A stretch of DNA of 35,170 nucleotides from Syntrophobacterales bacterium GWC2_56_13 (lineage in GTDB: Bacteria > Desulfobacterota > Syntrophia > Syntrophales > UBA5619). Position 1 is the first letter of the stretch; every line of letters starts with the position of its first letter. The DNA lies in the NCBI GenBank assembly GCA_001830835.1, contig MICJ01000119.1:3091-38260 (forward strand), written 5' to 3'. Below the pieces are notes generated by a model that ran no database searches, was not told the DNA's origin, and saw only the letters and a program-made list of their open reading frames with translations. A program made the position numbers and the translations under genes. Positions 14,931 to 22,299 of this stretch are shown in pieces.

Positions 14931-15934
14931 AAGAAGAACCCAGAGGTGAAATTGTCATCTATCGAGCCAAGGATGGTAAAGCTGCCCTGGAAGTCAAGTT
15001 GAAGGAAGAAACCGTCTGGTTATCCCAGGCGCAAATGGGACAATTATTCGATAAGAACAAGAGAACAATTTCAGAGCATATCAATAACCTTTTTAGGGAA
15101 GGTGAATTGATAGAAAATACAGTTGTCCGGAATTTCCGGACAACTGCCGCTGACGGAAAATCATACCAAGTCGAATATTACAACCTCGATGTCATCATCT
15201 CTGTTGGCTACCGAGTCAAGTCTCAACGCGGCACACAGTTCCGCATCTGGGCCACGCAGGTCCTTAAAGATCATATCCTGAAGGGTTATTCCATCAACGA
15301 AAAGCGCCTGCAGGAGCAGAACGCCCGCTTCCTTGAATTGCAGAAGACCGTCGGCCTCATGCAGCGGGTCATGGAAGGCCGGGAGCTGGCCCGCGATGAG
15401 GCCACGGGGCTTCTTCAGGTGATCACGGATTACTCTTATGCCTTATCGCTCCTGGATCAGTATGATCACCAGCAGTTGAAAATCCGCCATCTTACGAAAA
15501 AGAAACCTTTTTTTCTGACCTACGAAGCGGCCAGGAGGGCCATTGATAAACTCGGTGAACAATCGAAGAAAAAAGGACGACTCGTTACATTATTTGGACG
15601 GGAAAAGGATCAATCGTTCAAGGGTTCATTAGGCGCGATCTACCAGACCTTTGACGGAAAAGAGGTCTATCCCAGCATCGAAGAAAAAGCGGCCCACCTT
15701 CTCTACTTTGTAGTCAAGAATCACTCTTTTATCGACGGCAACAAGCGCATCGGTGCTTTCCTGTTCATCTGGTTTCTGGATGCCGGCGGGATTCTTTATG
15801 CCGGCGACGGCAGCAAGCGGATAGGCGACAATGCCCTCGTGGCTCTGACGCTTATGATTGCGGAGAGCCGGCCCGAAGACAAGGACATCATCATCAAGGT
15901 CATCGTGAACCTGATCAACAGGGATAACATCTGA
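14927..15934 (+). CDS. RhuM-Fic fusion protein
   Basis: The protein is 335 residues. The N-terminal part (about 1-120: EVKLKEETVWLSQAQMGQLF, TISEHINNLFREGEL, YYNLDVIISVGYRVKS) is the RhuM (virulence protein) domain with a winged-helix look. A coiled linker follows (about 122-160). The C-terminal Fic/Doc domain has HSFIDGNKR at 266-274, an intact HxFxDGNxR active site with catalytic His266, so AMP transfer or phosphotransfer to a target protein is possible. I see no clear inhibitory (S/T)xxxE(G/N) helix. Its ATG overlaps the methyltransferase stop (ATGA), giving tight coupling. It sits between the modification and restriction genes. Target and trigger are unknown. Confidence 0.85.
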   Translation: MKEEPRGEIVIYRAKDGKAALEVKLKEETVWLSQAQMGQLFDKNKRTISEHINNLFREGELIENTVVRNFRTTAADGKSYQVEYYNLDVIISVGYRVKSQRGTQFRIWATQVLKDHILKGYSINEKRLQEQNARFLELQKTVGLMQRVMEGRELARDEATGLLQVITDYSYALSLLDQYDHQQLKIRHLTKKKPFFLTYEAARRAIDKLGEQSKKKGRLVTLFGREKDQSFKGSLGAIYQTFDGKEVYPSIEEKAAHLLYFVVKNHSFIDGNKRIGAFLFIWFLDAGGILYAGDGSKRIGDNALVALTLMIAESRPEDKDIIIKVIVNLINRDNI

Positions 15935-15947
15935 AAAGGGAGAAAGA

Positions 15948-18866
15948 ATGACGCCGACTTTAGGTACAGAAAAAACGACAATCCAGGACCCGATTGTCAA
16001 GTATGCGCAAGAAATCGGCTGGAGCGTCGTTTCCCAAGAAGAGGCCTTCCCCCTGAGAAAAGGGGAAAGCGGAACGCTGTTCTACCGGGTTCTTGAAGAA
16101 AAGCTGCTGGAACTGAATCCGGGATTGGTAAGCCGTGAAAATGTGGATGACATCATTCACCGCATGGAAGCCGTCCGGAACAATATCGAGGGGAATGCGG
16201 AAATCCTGTCCTGGCTCCGGGGGGAGCAGGCCATTTACGATGAAAACGAAAAGCGGCGCCGCAACGTCACGGTTGTTGACTTTGTCTGCGCCGAACGCAA
16301 CCTGTTTCAGGTGACTGACGAATGGCAGTACACAAACGGCCGGGAGACAAACCGGGCGGACATCATGTTTCTCATCAACGGGATTCCCGTCGCCATTGTG
16401 GAGACCAAGAGCGCAAAAAAGGCCAACGGTATGGAAGAGGCGTTCATTCAGATCCGGCGGTATCACCGGGAAACCCCGGAAATGCTGACCGTGCCGCAGG
16501 TCTTCGATATGACCCATCTGGTCGATTTTTTCTATGGCCCCACCTGGAATCTGAACCGTAAAAATATCTTCAACAGGAAGGATGAGGAAAAGGGAAACTT
16601 TGAAAAGAAGGTGAAGCGTTTTTTCGATCGGGAGCATTCCCTTAAAATGCTGAGGGAATGGATTTTGTTCTATGTCAAAGATGACGAGCTCCAGAAAACG
16701 ATTCTCCGCCAACACCAGACACGGGCTATCGAGAAAATCGTTCAGCGGTGCGCCGACGAGAATAAAAAGACAGGCCTGATATGGCATACACAGGGATCGG
16801 GCAAGACCTTCACGATGATCACAGCGGCCGAGCAGATTCTGAAAAACAAGAACGTCTTCGGGAAGGCGACGGTCATCCTGATGATCGACCGCAACGAGCT
16901 GGAAGGCCAGCTTTCCGGCTGGGTAGAACGGATTCTCGGCGAGATGCAATCCCATGCCATCAGCATTGAACAGGCCACCAGCAAGGTTCGCCTGCGGCAA
17001 CTCCTCAAGGCGGACTTCCGGGGGCTGATTATTTCCATGATTCACAAGTTTGAAGGGATTCCCAAGAACATCTGCACCCGCGTCAACGTCATCGTCATGC
17101 TCGATGAGGCGCACCGGTCTGTCGGGGGAGACCTGGGCAACTACATGGTCGCCGCCCTGCCGCAAGCGACCCTGATCGGGTTTACGGGAACGCCCATCGA
17201 CAAAACGGCCTATGGCAAGGGAACCTTTAAAATCTTCGGAAAAGAAGACGACAAAGGCTACCTGGATAAATATTCCGTTGCCGAATCTATTGAAGACGGC
17301 ACGACGCTTCCCCTCAACTATATGCTGGCCCCCAATGAAATTCGCGTACCCCGGGAAGAACTGGAAAGAGAATTTCTTGGCCTTATCGAGGCGGAAGGCA
17401 TCAGCGATGTGGAGGAGCTGAATAAGATCCTCAACCGGGCGGTAAAGCTCAAGACCTTTCTCAAGTCGGCAGACCGTGTGGAGAAGGTGGCGGCCTTCGT
17501 TACCCGGCACTTTCGTGAAAATGTTGAGCCCCTTGGCTATAAGGCCTTTGTGGTCGGTGTGGATCGCGAGGCCTGCGCCCTTTACAAAGAAGCCCTCGAC
17601 AAGCTCCTGCCGCCGGAATGTGTAACAACTATTTATACGGCCGCCCACAATGACAGCGAAAAATATCCCCTAATCCACAAATACCAGCAAACGGCGGAAG
17701 AAGAGAAAAAGGCCAGGAAGCTGTTTCCCAAGCCAGACGCCCTGCCGAAGATCTTCATCGTCACGGATAAACTCCTCACCGGATTTGACGCCCCCATTCT
17801 GTATTGCATGTATCTGGACAAGCCGATGCGCGACCATGTGCTTCTCCAGGCCATCGCCCGCGTCAACCGGCCCTATGAGGAAGAAGGAGACATCAAGAAA
17901 CCCTGCGGCCTGGTGGTTGATTTCGTTGGTGTCTTCGAGAAACTGGAAAAAGCGTTGGCCTTCGATTCCGATGTCGTCAGCGGGGTGATCAACAATCTGG
18001 ATGTCCTGATCGCCCACTTTATGGAATTGATGACGGGACAGGCCCGTCCATACCTCGAACTGATCCGCGGCAAGGTCGATGACACTATGGTCGAAAGGGC
18101 CATAGACGCCTTTGTAGATCAGGGAAAAAGAGAGGAATTTTACAAATTTTTTAAAGAACTGGAGACGCTGTACGAGATACTATCTCCCTCCCCCGATCTT
18201 CGGGATTATGTCGAAGACTTCGGCCTCCTCTCGATCCTCTACCAGATCGTCCGCAATGCCTTCCGAAAAAAATCAGGATTTTACGGCGACATCGCTAAAA
18301 AGACGGAGCAACTGGTCAGGGAGAAGGCGGCGACCTTCGGTCTGGAGACCGCAACACCAGCAGCAGTCAAGATCGATGAGACGACTCTGAGGGCGCTGAA
18401 AGACAGCAAATCATCAAGCAACTCGAGGGTGATCAATCTCATCAACAGCATCATCAAAACGGCAGTGGATGAAGGCGACGACAGTCCCTATTTGAAACCC
18501 ATCGGAGAACGGGCGGAAGCCATTCAGGAGGCTTTCGATGATCGTCAGGTAACGGCGCTTGAAGCACTGAAAAAGGTAGAGGCACTTATCAATGAGATTC
18601 TCGAAGCCCGGAGAGAGCAGGAAAAGACGGGTTTCGACATCAACACCTTTACGATTTACTGGCTCCTCAAGCAGGAGAACGTGAAGTGGTTTGATAGCCT
18701 CGCCCCGATTGTCAATAACGCATTTCTCCGCTTCCCGAATTTCAAGGATAACATTGCGGAACTGCGGCAGCTCAAAGCGGAACTATACAAGCTGATGCTC
18801 CCTGTCGTCGGCAAGGATTCAATGCTGGGCATTGTTGAAAAGCTGTTGAGGCTGGACCGCAAATGA
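15948..18866 (+). CDS. hsdR: Type I restriction enzyme R subunit
   Basis: The protein is 972 residues. Order: N-terminal PD-(D/E)xK nuclease with Asp138 and E152-x-K154 (ADIMFL and VETKS); SF2 translocase with Walker A QGSGKT (282-287), DEAH box (386-389), GFTGTP motif, and later helicase motifs (TDKLLTGFDAP, QAIARVNRP); C-terminal helical region for binding the M-S core. It translocates unmodified DNA using ATP and cleaves at a distance. All key residues are intact. The start has a GGGAGAAAG site and lies 13 bp after the Fic gene. Confidence 0.95.
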   Translation: MTPTLGTEKTTIQDPIVKYAQEIGWSVVSQEEAFPLRKGESGTLFYRVLEEKLLELNPGLVSRENVDDIIHRMEAVRNNIEGNAEILSWLRGEQAIYDENEKRRRNVTVVDFVCAERNLFQVTDEWQYTNGRETNRADIMFLINGIPVAIVETKSAKKANGMEEAFIQIRRYHRETPEMLTVPQVFDMTHLVDFFYGPTWNLNRKNIFNRKDEEKGNFEKKVKRFFDREHSLKMLREWILFYVKDDELQKTILRQHQTRAIEKIVQRCADENKKTGLIWHTQGSGKTFTMITAAEQILKNKNVFGKATVILMIDRNELEGQLSGWVERILGEMQSHAISIEQATSKVRLRQLLKADFRGLIISMIHKFEGIPKNICTRVNVIVMLDEAHRSVGGDLGNYMVAALPQATLIGFTGTPIDKTAYGKGTFKIFGKEDDKGYLDKYSVAESIEDGTTLPLNYMLAPNEIRVPREELEREFLGLIEAEGISDVEELNKILNRAVKLKTFLKSADRVEKVAAFVTRHFRENVEPLGYKAFVVGVDREACALYKEALDKLLPPECVTTIYTAAHNDSEKYPLIHKYQQTAEEEKKARKLFPKPDALPKIFIVTDKLLTGFDAPILYCMYLDKPMRDHVLLQAIARVNRPYEEEGDIKKPCGLVVDFVGVFEKLEKALAFDSDVVSGVINNLDVLIAHFMELMTGQARPYLELIRGKVDDTMVERAIDAFVDQGKREEFYKFFKELETLYEILSPSPDLRDYVEDFGLLSILYQIVRNAFRKKSGFYGDIAKKTEQLVREKAATFGLETATPAAVKIDETTLRALKDSKSSSNSRVINLINSIIKTAVDEGDDSPYLKPIGERAEAIQEAFDDRQVTALEALKKVEALINEILEARREQEKTGFDINTFTIYWLLKQENVKWFDSLAPIVNNAFLRFPNFKDNIAELRQLKAELYKLMLPVVGKDSMLGIVEKLLRLDRK

Positions 18867-19207
18867 TTAACACGTCAACAGGCAAAGCGATAAACCTGCA
18901 AACGAAAGGACAGCTCAAGGCCGAAATTGCCCGTTGGACTGACATTATGAAGGTTAAGCCAGTGCAGATTCGCATCCAGAGGATGACGAAAAAGTGGGCC
19001 TCATGCTCAAGCAAGGGACGGGTCTGTTTCAGTGCCGATCTTCTTCAGGAATCGGGAGCGTTCCAAGAATATGTCATTGTCCACGAACTCCTCCACCTCC
19101 ATGTGCCTAACCACGGCAAACTCTTCAAGAGCCTGATGAACGCCTACTTGCCGGGCTGGGAAGCGATTTTGGCGGAACGAAACGGAAGTGCAACAAGGAG
19201 CTTATGA
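18863..19207 (+). CDS. YgjP-type (DUF45/M48-like) zinc metallopeptidase
   Basis: The protein is 114 residues. The zinc motif HELLH is at residues 74-78, and a likely third ligand His84 is in VPNHGKLF, the pattern of YgjP/WLM-type gluzincins (HELCHL and NHG in relatives). The preceding KWASCSSKGRVCFSADLL also matches the YgjP core (RWGSCSS). It is shorter than free-standing YgjP (about 170-230 residues), having little N-terminal extension. The ATGA overlap with hsdR indicates coupled translation. The catalytic motif is intact; substrate unknown. Such small peptidase genes behind hsdR occur in other type I loci. Confidence 0.85.
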   Translation: MINTSTGKAINLQTKGQLKAEIARWTDIMKVKPVQIRIQRMTKKWASCSSKGRVCFSADLLQESGAFQEYVIVHELLHLHVPNHGKLFKSLMNAYLPGWEAILAERNGSATRSL

Positions 19208-19404
19208 ATATAAAAACTGCACAGGTCTCGGAACGTGTTTTTCGTTTTCATTCGGCCTCTCTATCCGAGATTAGAAAACGTGTCAATTTTCAAAGAGCAT
19301 TTGTAATAGCTTTACAGAGAGTTATCACTGTTTCATTGTACAAAAAGTCAAAAGAGCCGCCTTTGACAATCTTCCTAAGGTGCTTGTTAGACAGGTTTAC
19401 TTGA
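19204..19404 (+). CDS. Unrecognised protein, 5' part of an apparently frameshifted gene
   Basis: This 66-residue frame starts in an ATGA overlap with the peptidase gene and has AAGGAG just upstream, so it is the true translation start of the next gene in the operon. It ends inside the beginning of the next frame, which has no ribosome binding site of its own. Adding one base to the run of five A at 19342-19346 joins the two frames smoothly (reading SLYKKVKRAAFDNLPKVL) into a protein of about 293 residues. I do not recognise the family. Confidence 0.55.
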   Translation: MNIKTAQVSERVFRFHSASLSEIRKRVNFQRAFVIALQRVITVSLYKKSKEPPLTIFLRCLLDRFT

Positions 19405-20084
19405 CCCTTATGGCTCAAATATTGAGCAAATCTAAGCTGGCTAATGATGATCTAAAGATGCTCCGTGCTATACTTGCGCTTACAATGGCTCTACCAAGAG
19501 ACACCTTGCTCATTGGCGATGTCGTTAGAATTGGAGAAAGATTAACCCACCTCACGGCAAATTTATCATTTCGTGCGCATACCGATGGGGCCGCGCACTG
19601 GGCAATCAGTACACAGTTTGCCATACCGGTAATTGTTACAATTAGCCAATTAGACGATCGTCCTGACGTTTCGCTCGTCACTCTTTGTCTTGCGCTCATA
19701 TTGTTGTCATTTCCCAAGGAAATTTCCGAAGACGTCTTAGCTGGAATTATCCCCCCCCGAAACGAGGCTAATATTCAGGTAGTAAATTACGATGAGGCAA
19801 AAGACTTGGTACCACTTGAAAAGGCAGGTCTGATTTCTATGGAAAATGTCTGTTCAGTAACGCGTGCGACAGACCCCAAAAGTGACGATTGGGTACCGAT
19901 AGTTGTGATAACACGTGATGATATTACATCTGAGTGGCTTGTTGGTGAAGGCCGCGGGAATTCGGGACAGATTCTATTTGCGGAGGTTCTTGTTGAGCTT
20001 GTATATCACCTCTTTGCAGGAGAGATAGAGCTCGAAACCTTGTATCCTAAGATTATGTCGTTAGTAAAAAAAACTGTTGTATAG
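19380..20084 (+). CDS. Unrecognised protein, main part of the frameshifted gene
   Basis: The open frame is 234 residues from a GTG at 19380; an ATG at 19410 is an alternative start. Neither has a ribosome binding site, whereas the overlapping 19204 frame does, so this is probably the 3' part of one gene of 19204-20084. The product has helical N-terminal segments, a mid region with alternating hydrophobic stretches (TLCLALILLSFP) and an acidic C-terminus; no motif is recognised and there is no clear signal peptide. Its base composition is visibly AT-richer than hsdR, which suggests a separately acquired cassette. Last gene of the restriction operon. Confidence 0.7.
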   Translation: MLVRQVYLTLMAQILSKSKLANDDLKMLRAILALTMALPRDTLLIGDVVRIGERLTHLTANLSFRAHTDGAAHWAISTQFAIPVIVTISQLDDRPDVSLVTLCLALILLSFPKEISEDVLAGIIPPRNEANIQVVNYDEAKDLVPLEKAGLISMENVCSVTRATDPKSDDWVPIVVITRDDITSEWLVGEGRGNSGQILFAEVLVELVYHLFAGEIELETLYPKIMSLVKKTVV

Positions 20085-20254
20085 CACCCTTTACAGCCAC
20101 AATCGATATGAGGAATGCGATGTTTCCTGAACTGGCTGACCATCCTTATACATGGTATTGCCAACCGGGAGGAGAATTGACCGCACCGAGAGAGATTGAA
20201 CAAAAAAGGACCCATCGATGGCAAAGCCTGAAGATCTGTGGTATAGATTGAACG
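20085..20254 (+). other. 170-bp gap with two tiny candidate frames
   Basis: The gap between the unknown gene and the nucleotidyltransferase module holds a 43-codon frame (20120-20251) with a GAGGA site before its ATG that ends 3 bp before the next start, and a 25-codon frame (20218-20295) with AAAGGA upstream. Either could be a leader peptide coupled to the downstream pair, or chance. No promoter stands out. Confidence 0.35.
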
Positions 20255-20476
20255 ATGATAAAGAACGCATACATATTGAGAAAATTCGAAGATGACCTCA
20301 TCAGAAGCGAAACAAAGAGATCTGCAGAGCAGTCTTCTGAGCTTTTTACAGCGATGTGGAAGGAAGGGGTTGTCCTTGGCGTCCTGCCTCCCTCAGACCC
20401 ATGGGAAGGCATCGACGTTGATGTCCGGATTGCGGGGATACTGAATTCATGTTTGACAAAATCCTTGCCCGATTAG
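20255..20476 (+). CDS. Small partner protein of the nucleotidyltransferase (antitoxin-like)
   Basis: The protein is 73 residues, starting MIKNAYILRKFEDDLIR. A conserved end reads LGVLPPSDPWEGIDVDVRIA. Small proteins with the FEDDLIR and LEGI-DVDIRIA features are, as I recall, commonly encoded directly upstream of AbiEii-like nucleotidyltransferases, which is the case here. The frame overlaps the next gene by 28 bp, so the two are expressed together. A partner or antitoxin function is inferred from the arrangement only; no DNA-binding motif is evident. Confidence 0.75.
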   Translation: MIKNAYILRKFEDDLIRSETKRSAEQSSELFTAMWKEGVVLGVLPPSDPWEGIDVDVRIAGILNSCLTKSLPD

Positions 20477-20997
20477 GCGCAACGCTGAACGAAAGCAACC
20501 TGCCTTACATGATCATCGGCGGACAGGCCGTTCTTCTTTACGGGGAACCGCGCCTGACCAGGGATATCGACATTACCCTCGGCGTCGGCATTGACCATCT
20601 CGATGTGCTTCTCCAAACGATTAAAAAGATCCCCCTCAGAGCTCTTCCCGAAGACGTCGCAGCATTTGTGCAACAAACCATGGTTCTTCCCGCTATAGAC
20701 GAATCGACGGGAATCAGGGTGGACTTCATCTTTTCATTTACACCCTACGAATCGCAAGCCATCAACAGGGCAAACCATATAAGGATCCTTGGACAGGATG
20801 TCTTTTTCGCGAGAGTAGAAGACCTGATCATCCACAAAATTTTTTCCGGCCGTCCCAGAGACATGGAAGATGTAAGAATCATACTGCTGAAAAACCAGGA
20901 CATCGATACCCGGTACATTGAGACCTGGCTGATGGAATTTGATGCCGCCGCGAATGAAAAAATCTTCTTATCCGCATTCAGAGCCCTTTTGAAGTGA
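20449..20997 (+). CDS. Nucleotidyltransferase, AbiEii/MenA-like
   Basis: The protein is 182 residues. The polymerase-beta-type core is seen as IIGGQAVLLYG (22-32) then DIDITLG with the metal-binding Asp39 and Asp41, and a probable third carboxylate Asp92 in RVDFIF. The later VEDLIIHKIFSGRPRDMEDV matches the C-terminal part of AbiEii/AbiGii-type and DUF6036-type enzymes. Such enzymes transfer nucleotides to RNA or protein and several are toxins in type IV-like toxin-antitoxin or phage abortive infection modules. Target unknown. It forms a pair with the overlapping 73-residue gene and is placed between a restriction operon and sbcDC. Confidence 0.85.
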   Translation: MFDKILARLGATLNESNLPYMIIGGQAVLLYGEPRLTRDIDITLGVGIDHLDVLLQTIKKIPLRALPEDVAAFVQQTMVLPAIDESTGIRVDFIFSFTPYESQAINRANHIRILGQDVFFARVEDLIIHKIFSGRPRDMEDVRIILLKNQDIDTRYIETWLMEFDAAANEKIFLSAFRALLK

Positions 20998-21058
20998 CAC
21001 AGGGAAAAATTCTCATTCTTTCAAATTCTATCTGCACCGCCAACACCAAAGGACAAAC

Positions 21059-22288
21059 ATGAAGCTTCTCCACACATCCGACTGGCACATTGGCCGAGTC
21101 CTTTACGATCGCAAGCGATATGACGAGCACGAAACCTTCCTGAACTGGCTGGCGGCGCTCATCGAGGGCGAAGACATCGATGTGCTGCTCGTGGCGGGAG
21201 ACGTGTTTGACAACAGCACCCCCAGCAACCATGCACAGGAACTGTATTACCGTTTCCTGTGCCGCGTGGCAGCCTCTTCGGACCGCCGCGTCGTTGTGAC
21301 CGCCGGCAATCATGATTCGCCCTCTTTTTTGGATGCGCCCCGTGAGCTCCTGAAATCTCTGAACGTCCATGTTGTCGGTTGTGCATCCGACTCTCCTGCC
21401 GAGGAAGCGATCGTGCTGTCCGGGCCGGATGATGAGCCCCGGCTTATTGTCTGCGCCATCCCGTATCTCAGGGACCGTGACATCCGCACCGCCGAAGCCG
21501 GTGAAAGCGTTGAGGACAAGGAGAGGAAAATCATTGAAGGGATCAGGACCCATTACCGCCTGGTGTGCGAAGCGGCCCAGCAGAAACGCACCCTGCTGAA
21601 AAAGCCTGTCCCGATTGTCGCCATGGGGCATCTGTTCACGGCGGGTGGCCGGACCGTTGGCGGCGACGGGGTGCGTGAACTGTATATCGGCTCCCTGGCG
21701 CAGGTCAGAATGGATGTATTCCCCGAATGTATCGACTATCTTGCGCTGGGTCATCTCCATGTTCCGCAAACGGTGGGCGGTTCGGACTTCATCCGCTATT
21801 CCGGTTCCCCCCTGCCCATCGGTTTCGGGGAAGCCGGGCAGGAAAAGAGCGTGGCCCTTGTGGAGTTTTCGGGTAATGCACCCAAGGTCACGAACATACC
21901 CGTGCCGAGGTTCCAGGAGTTGAAGATCCTGCGAGGCGATTGGCAAACCATTGCCCGGGAAATCGAAGAGCTGAAGTCAGGGGAAAGCAAAGCCTGGCTC
22001 GAGATCGCATATGAAGGGGATGAGGCAGCCGGCAGCCTGCGCGAGCGACTGGATGTGGCAATCGCGGGGAGTGGAATGGAGATCCTCCGCGTCAAGAACA
22101 ACCGGGTTTGGGAACACGTCCTGAGCAGGATGGGTGCAGAGGAAACACTCGACGACCTGGATGTAACAGACGTGTTTGAGCGCTGTCTTGAAGCGCATGA
22201 GGTCCCTGAGGATCAGCGCCAGGCGCTTTTACGCGCCTATCGGGAAGTGGTCGTATCCCTGGATGAAACAGACCTGATGGCTGAATAA
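21059..22288 (+). CDS. sbcD: DNA double-strand-end nuclease subunit SbcD (Mre11-like)
   Basis: The protein is 409 residues. Calcineurin-like phosphoesterase motifs are in order: SDWHIG (Asp8, His10), GDVFD (Asp48), GNHDSP (Asn84, His85, Asp86), MGHLFTAGG and LGHLHVPQ. With SbcC it forms the ATP-controlled nuclease that opens hairpins and trims protein-blocked DNA ends. The start has AAAGGA upstream. The sbcC gene follows by 11 bp. No clear promoter is seen in the 61-bp gap before it, so it may be transcribed with the upstream nucleotidyltransferase pair. Confidence 0.95.
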   Translation: MKLLHTSDWHIGRVLYDRKRYDEHETFLNWLAALIEGEDIDVLLVAGDVFDNSTPSNHAQELYYRFLCRVAASSDRRVVVTAGNHDSPSFLDAPRELLKSLNVHVVGCASDSPAEEAIVLSGPDDEPRLIVCAIPYLRDRDIRTAEAGESVEDKERKIIEGIRTHYRLVCEAAQQKRTLLKKPVPIVAMGHLFTAGGRTVGGDGVRELYIGSLAQVRMDVFPECIDYLALGHLHVPQTVGGSDFIRYSGSPLPIGFGEAGQEKSVALVEFSGNAPKVTNIPVPRFQELKILRGDWQTIAREIEELKSGESKAWLEIAYEGDEAAGSLRERLDVAIAGSGMEILRVKNNRVWEHVLSRMGAEETLDDLDVTDVFERCLEAHEVPEDQRQALLRAYREVVVSLDETDLMAE

Positions 22289-22299
22289 GAGGAAATGGC

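Noticed and set aside
15960-17648. 562-codon minus-strand open frame
   Set aside because: Antisense to hsdR, whose nuclease and helicase motifs are intact.
20978-21946. 322-codon minus-strand open frame
   Set aside because: Antisense to sbcD; no motif or ribosome site.
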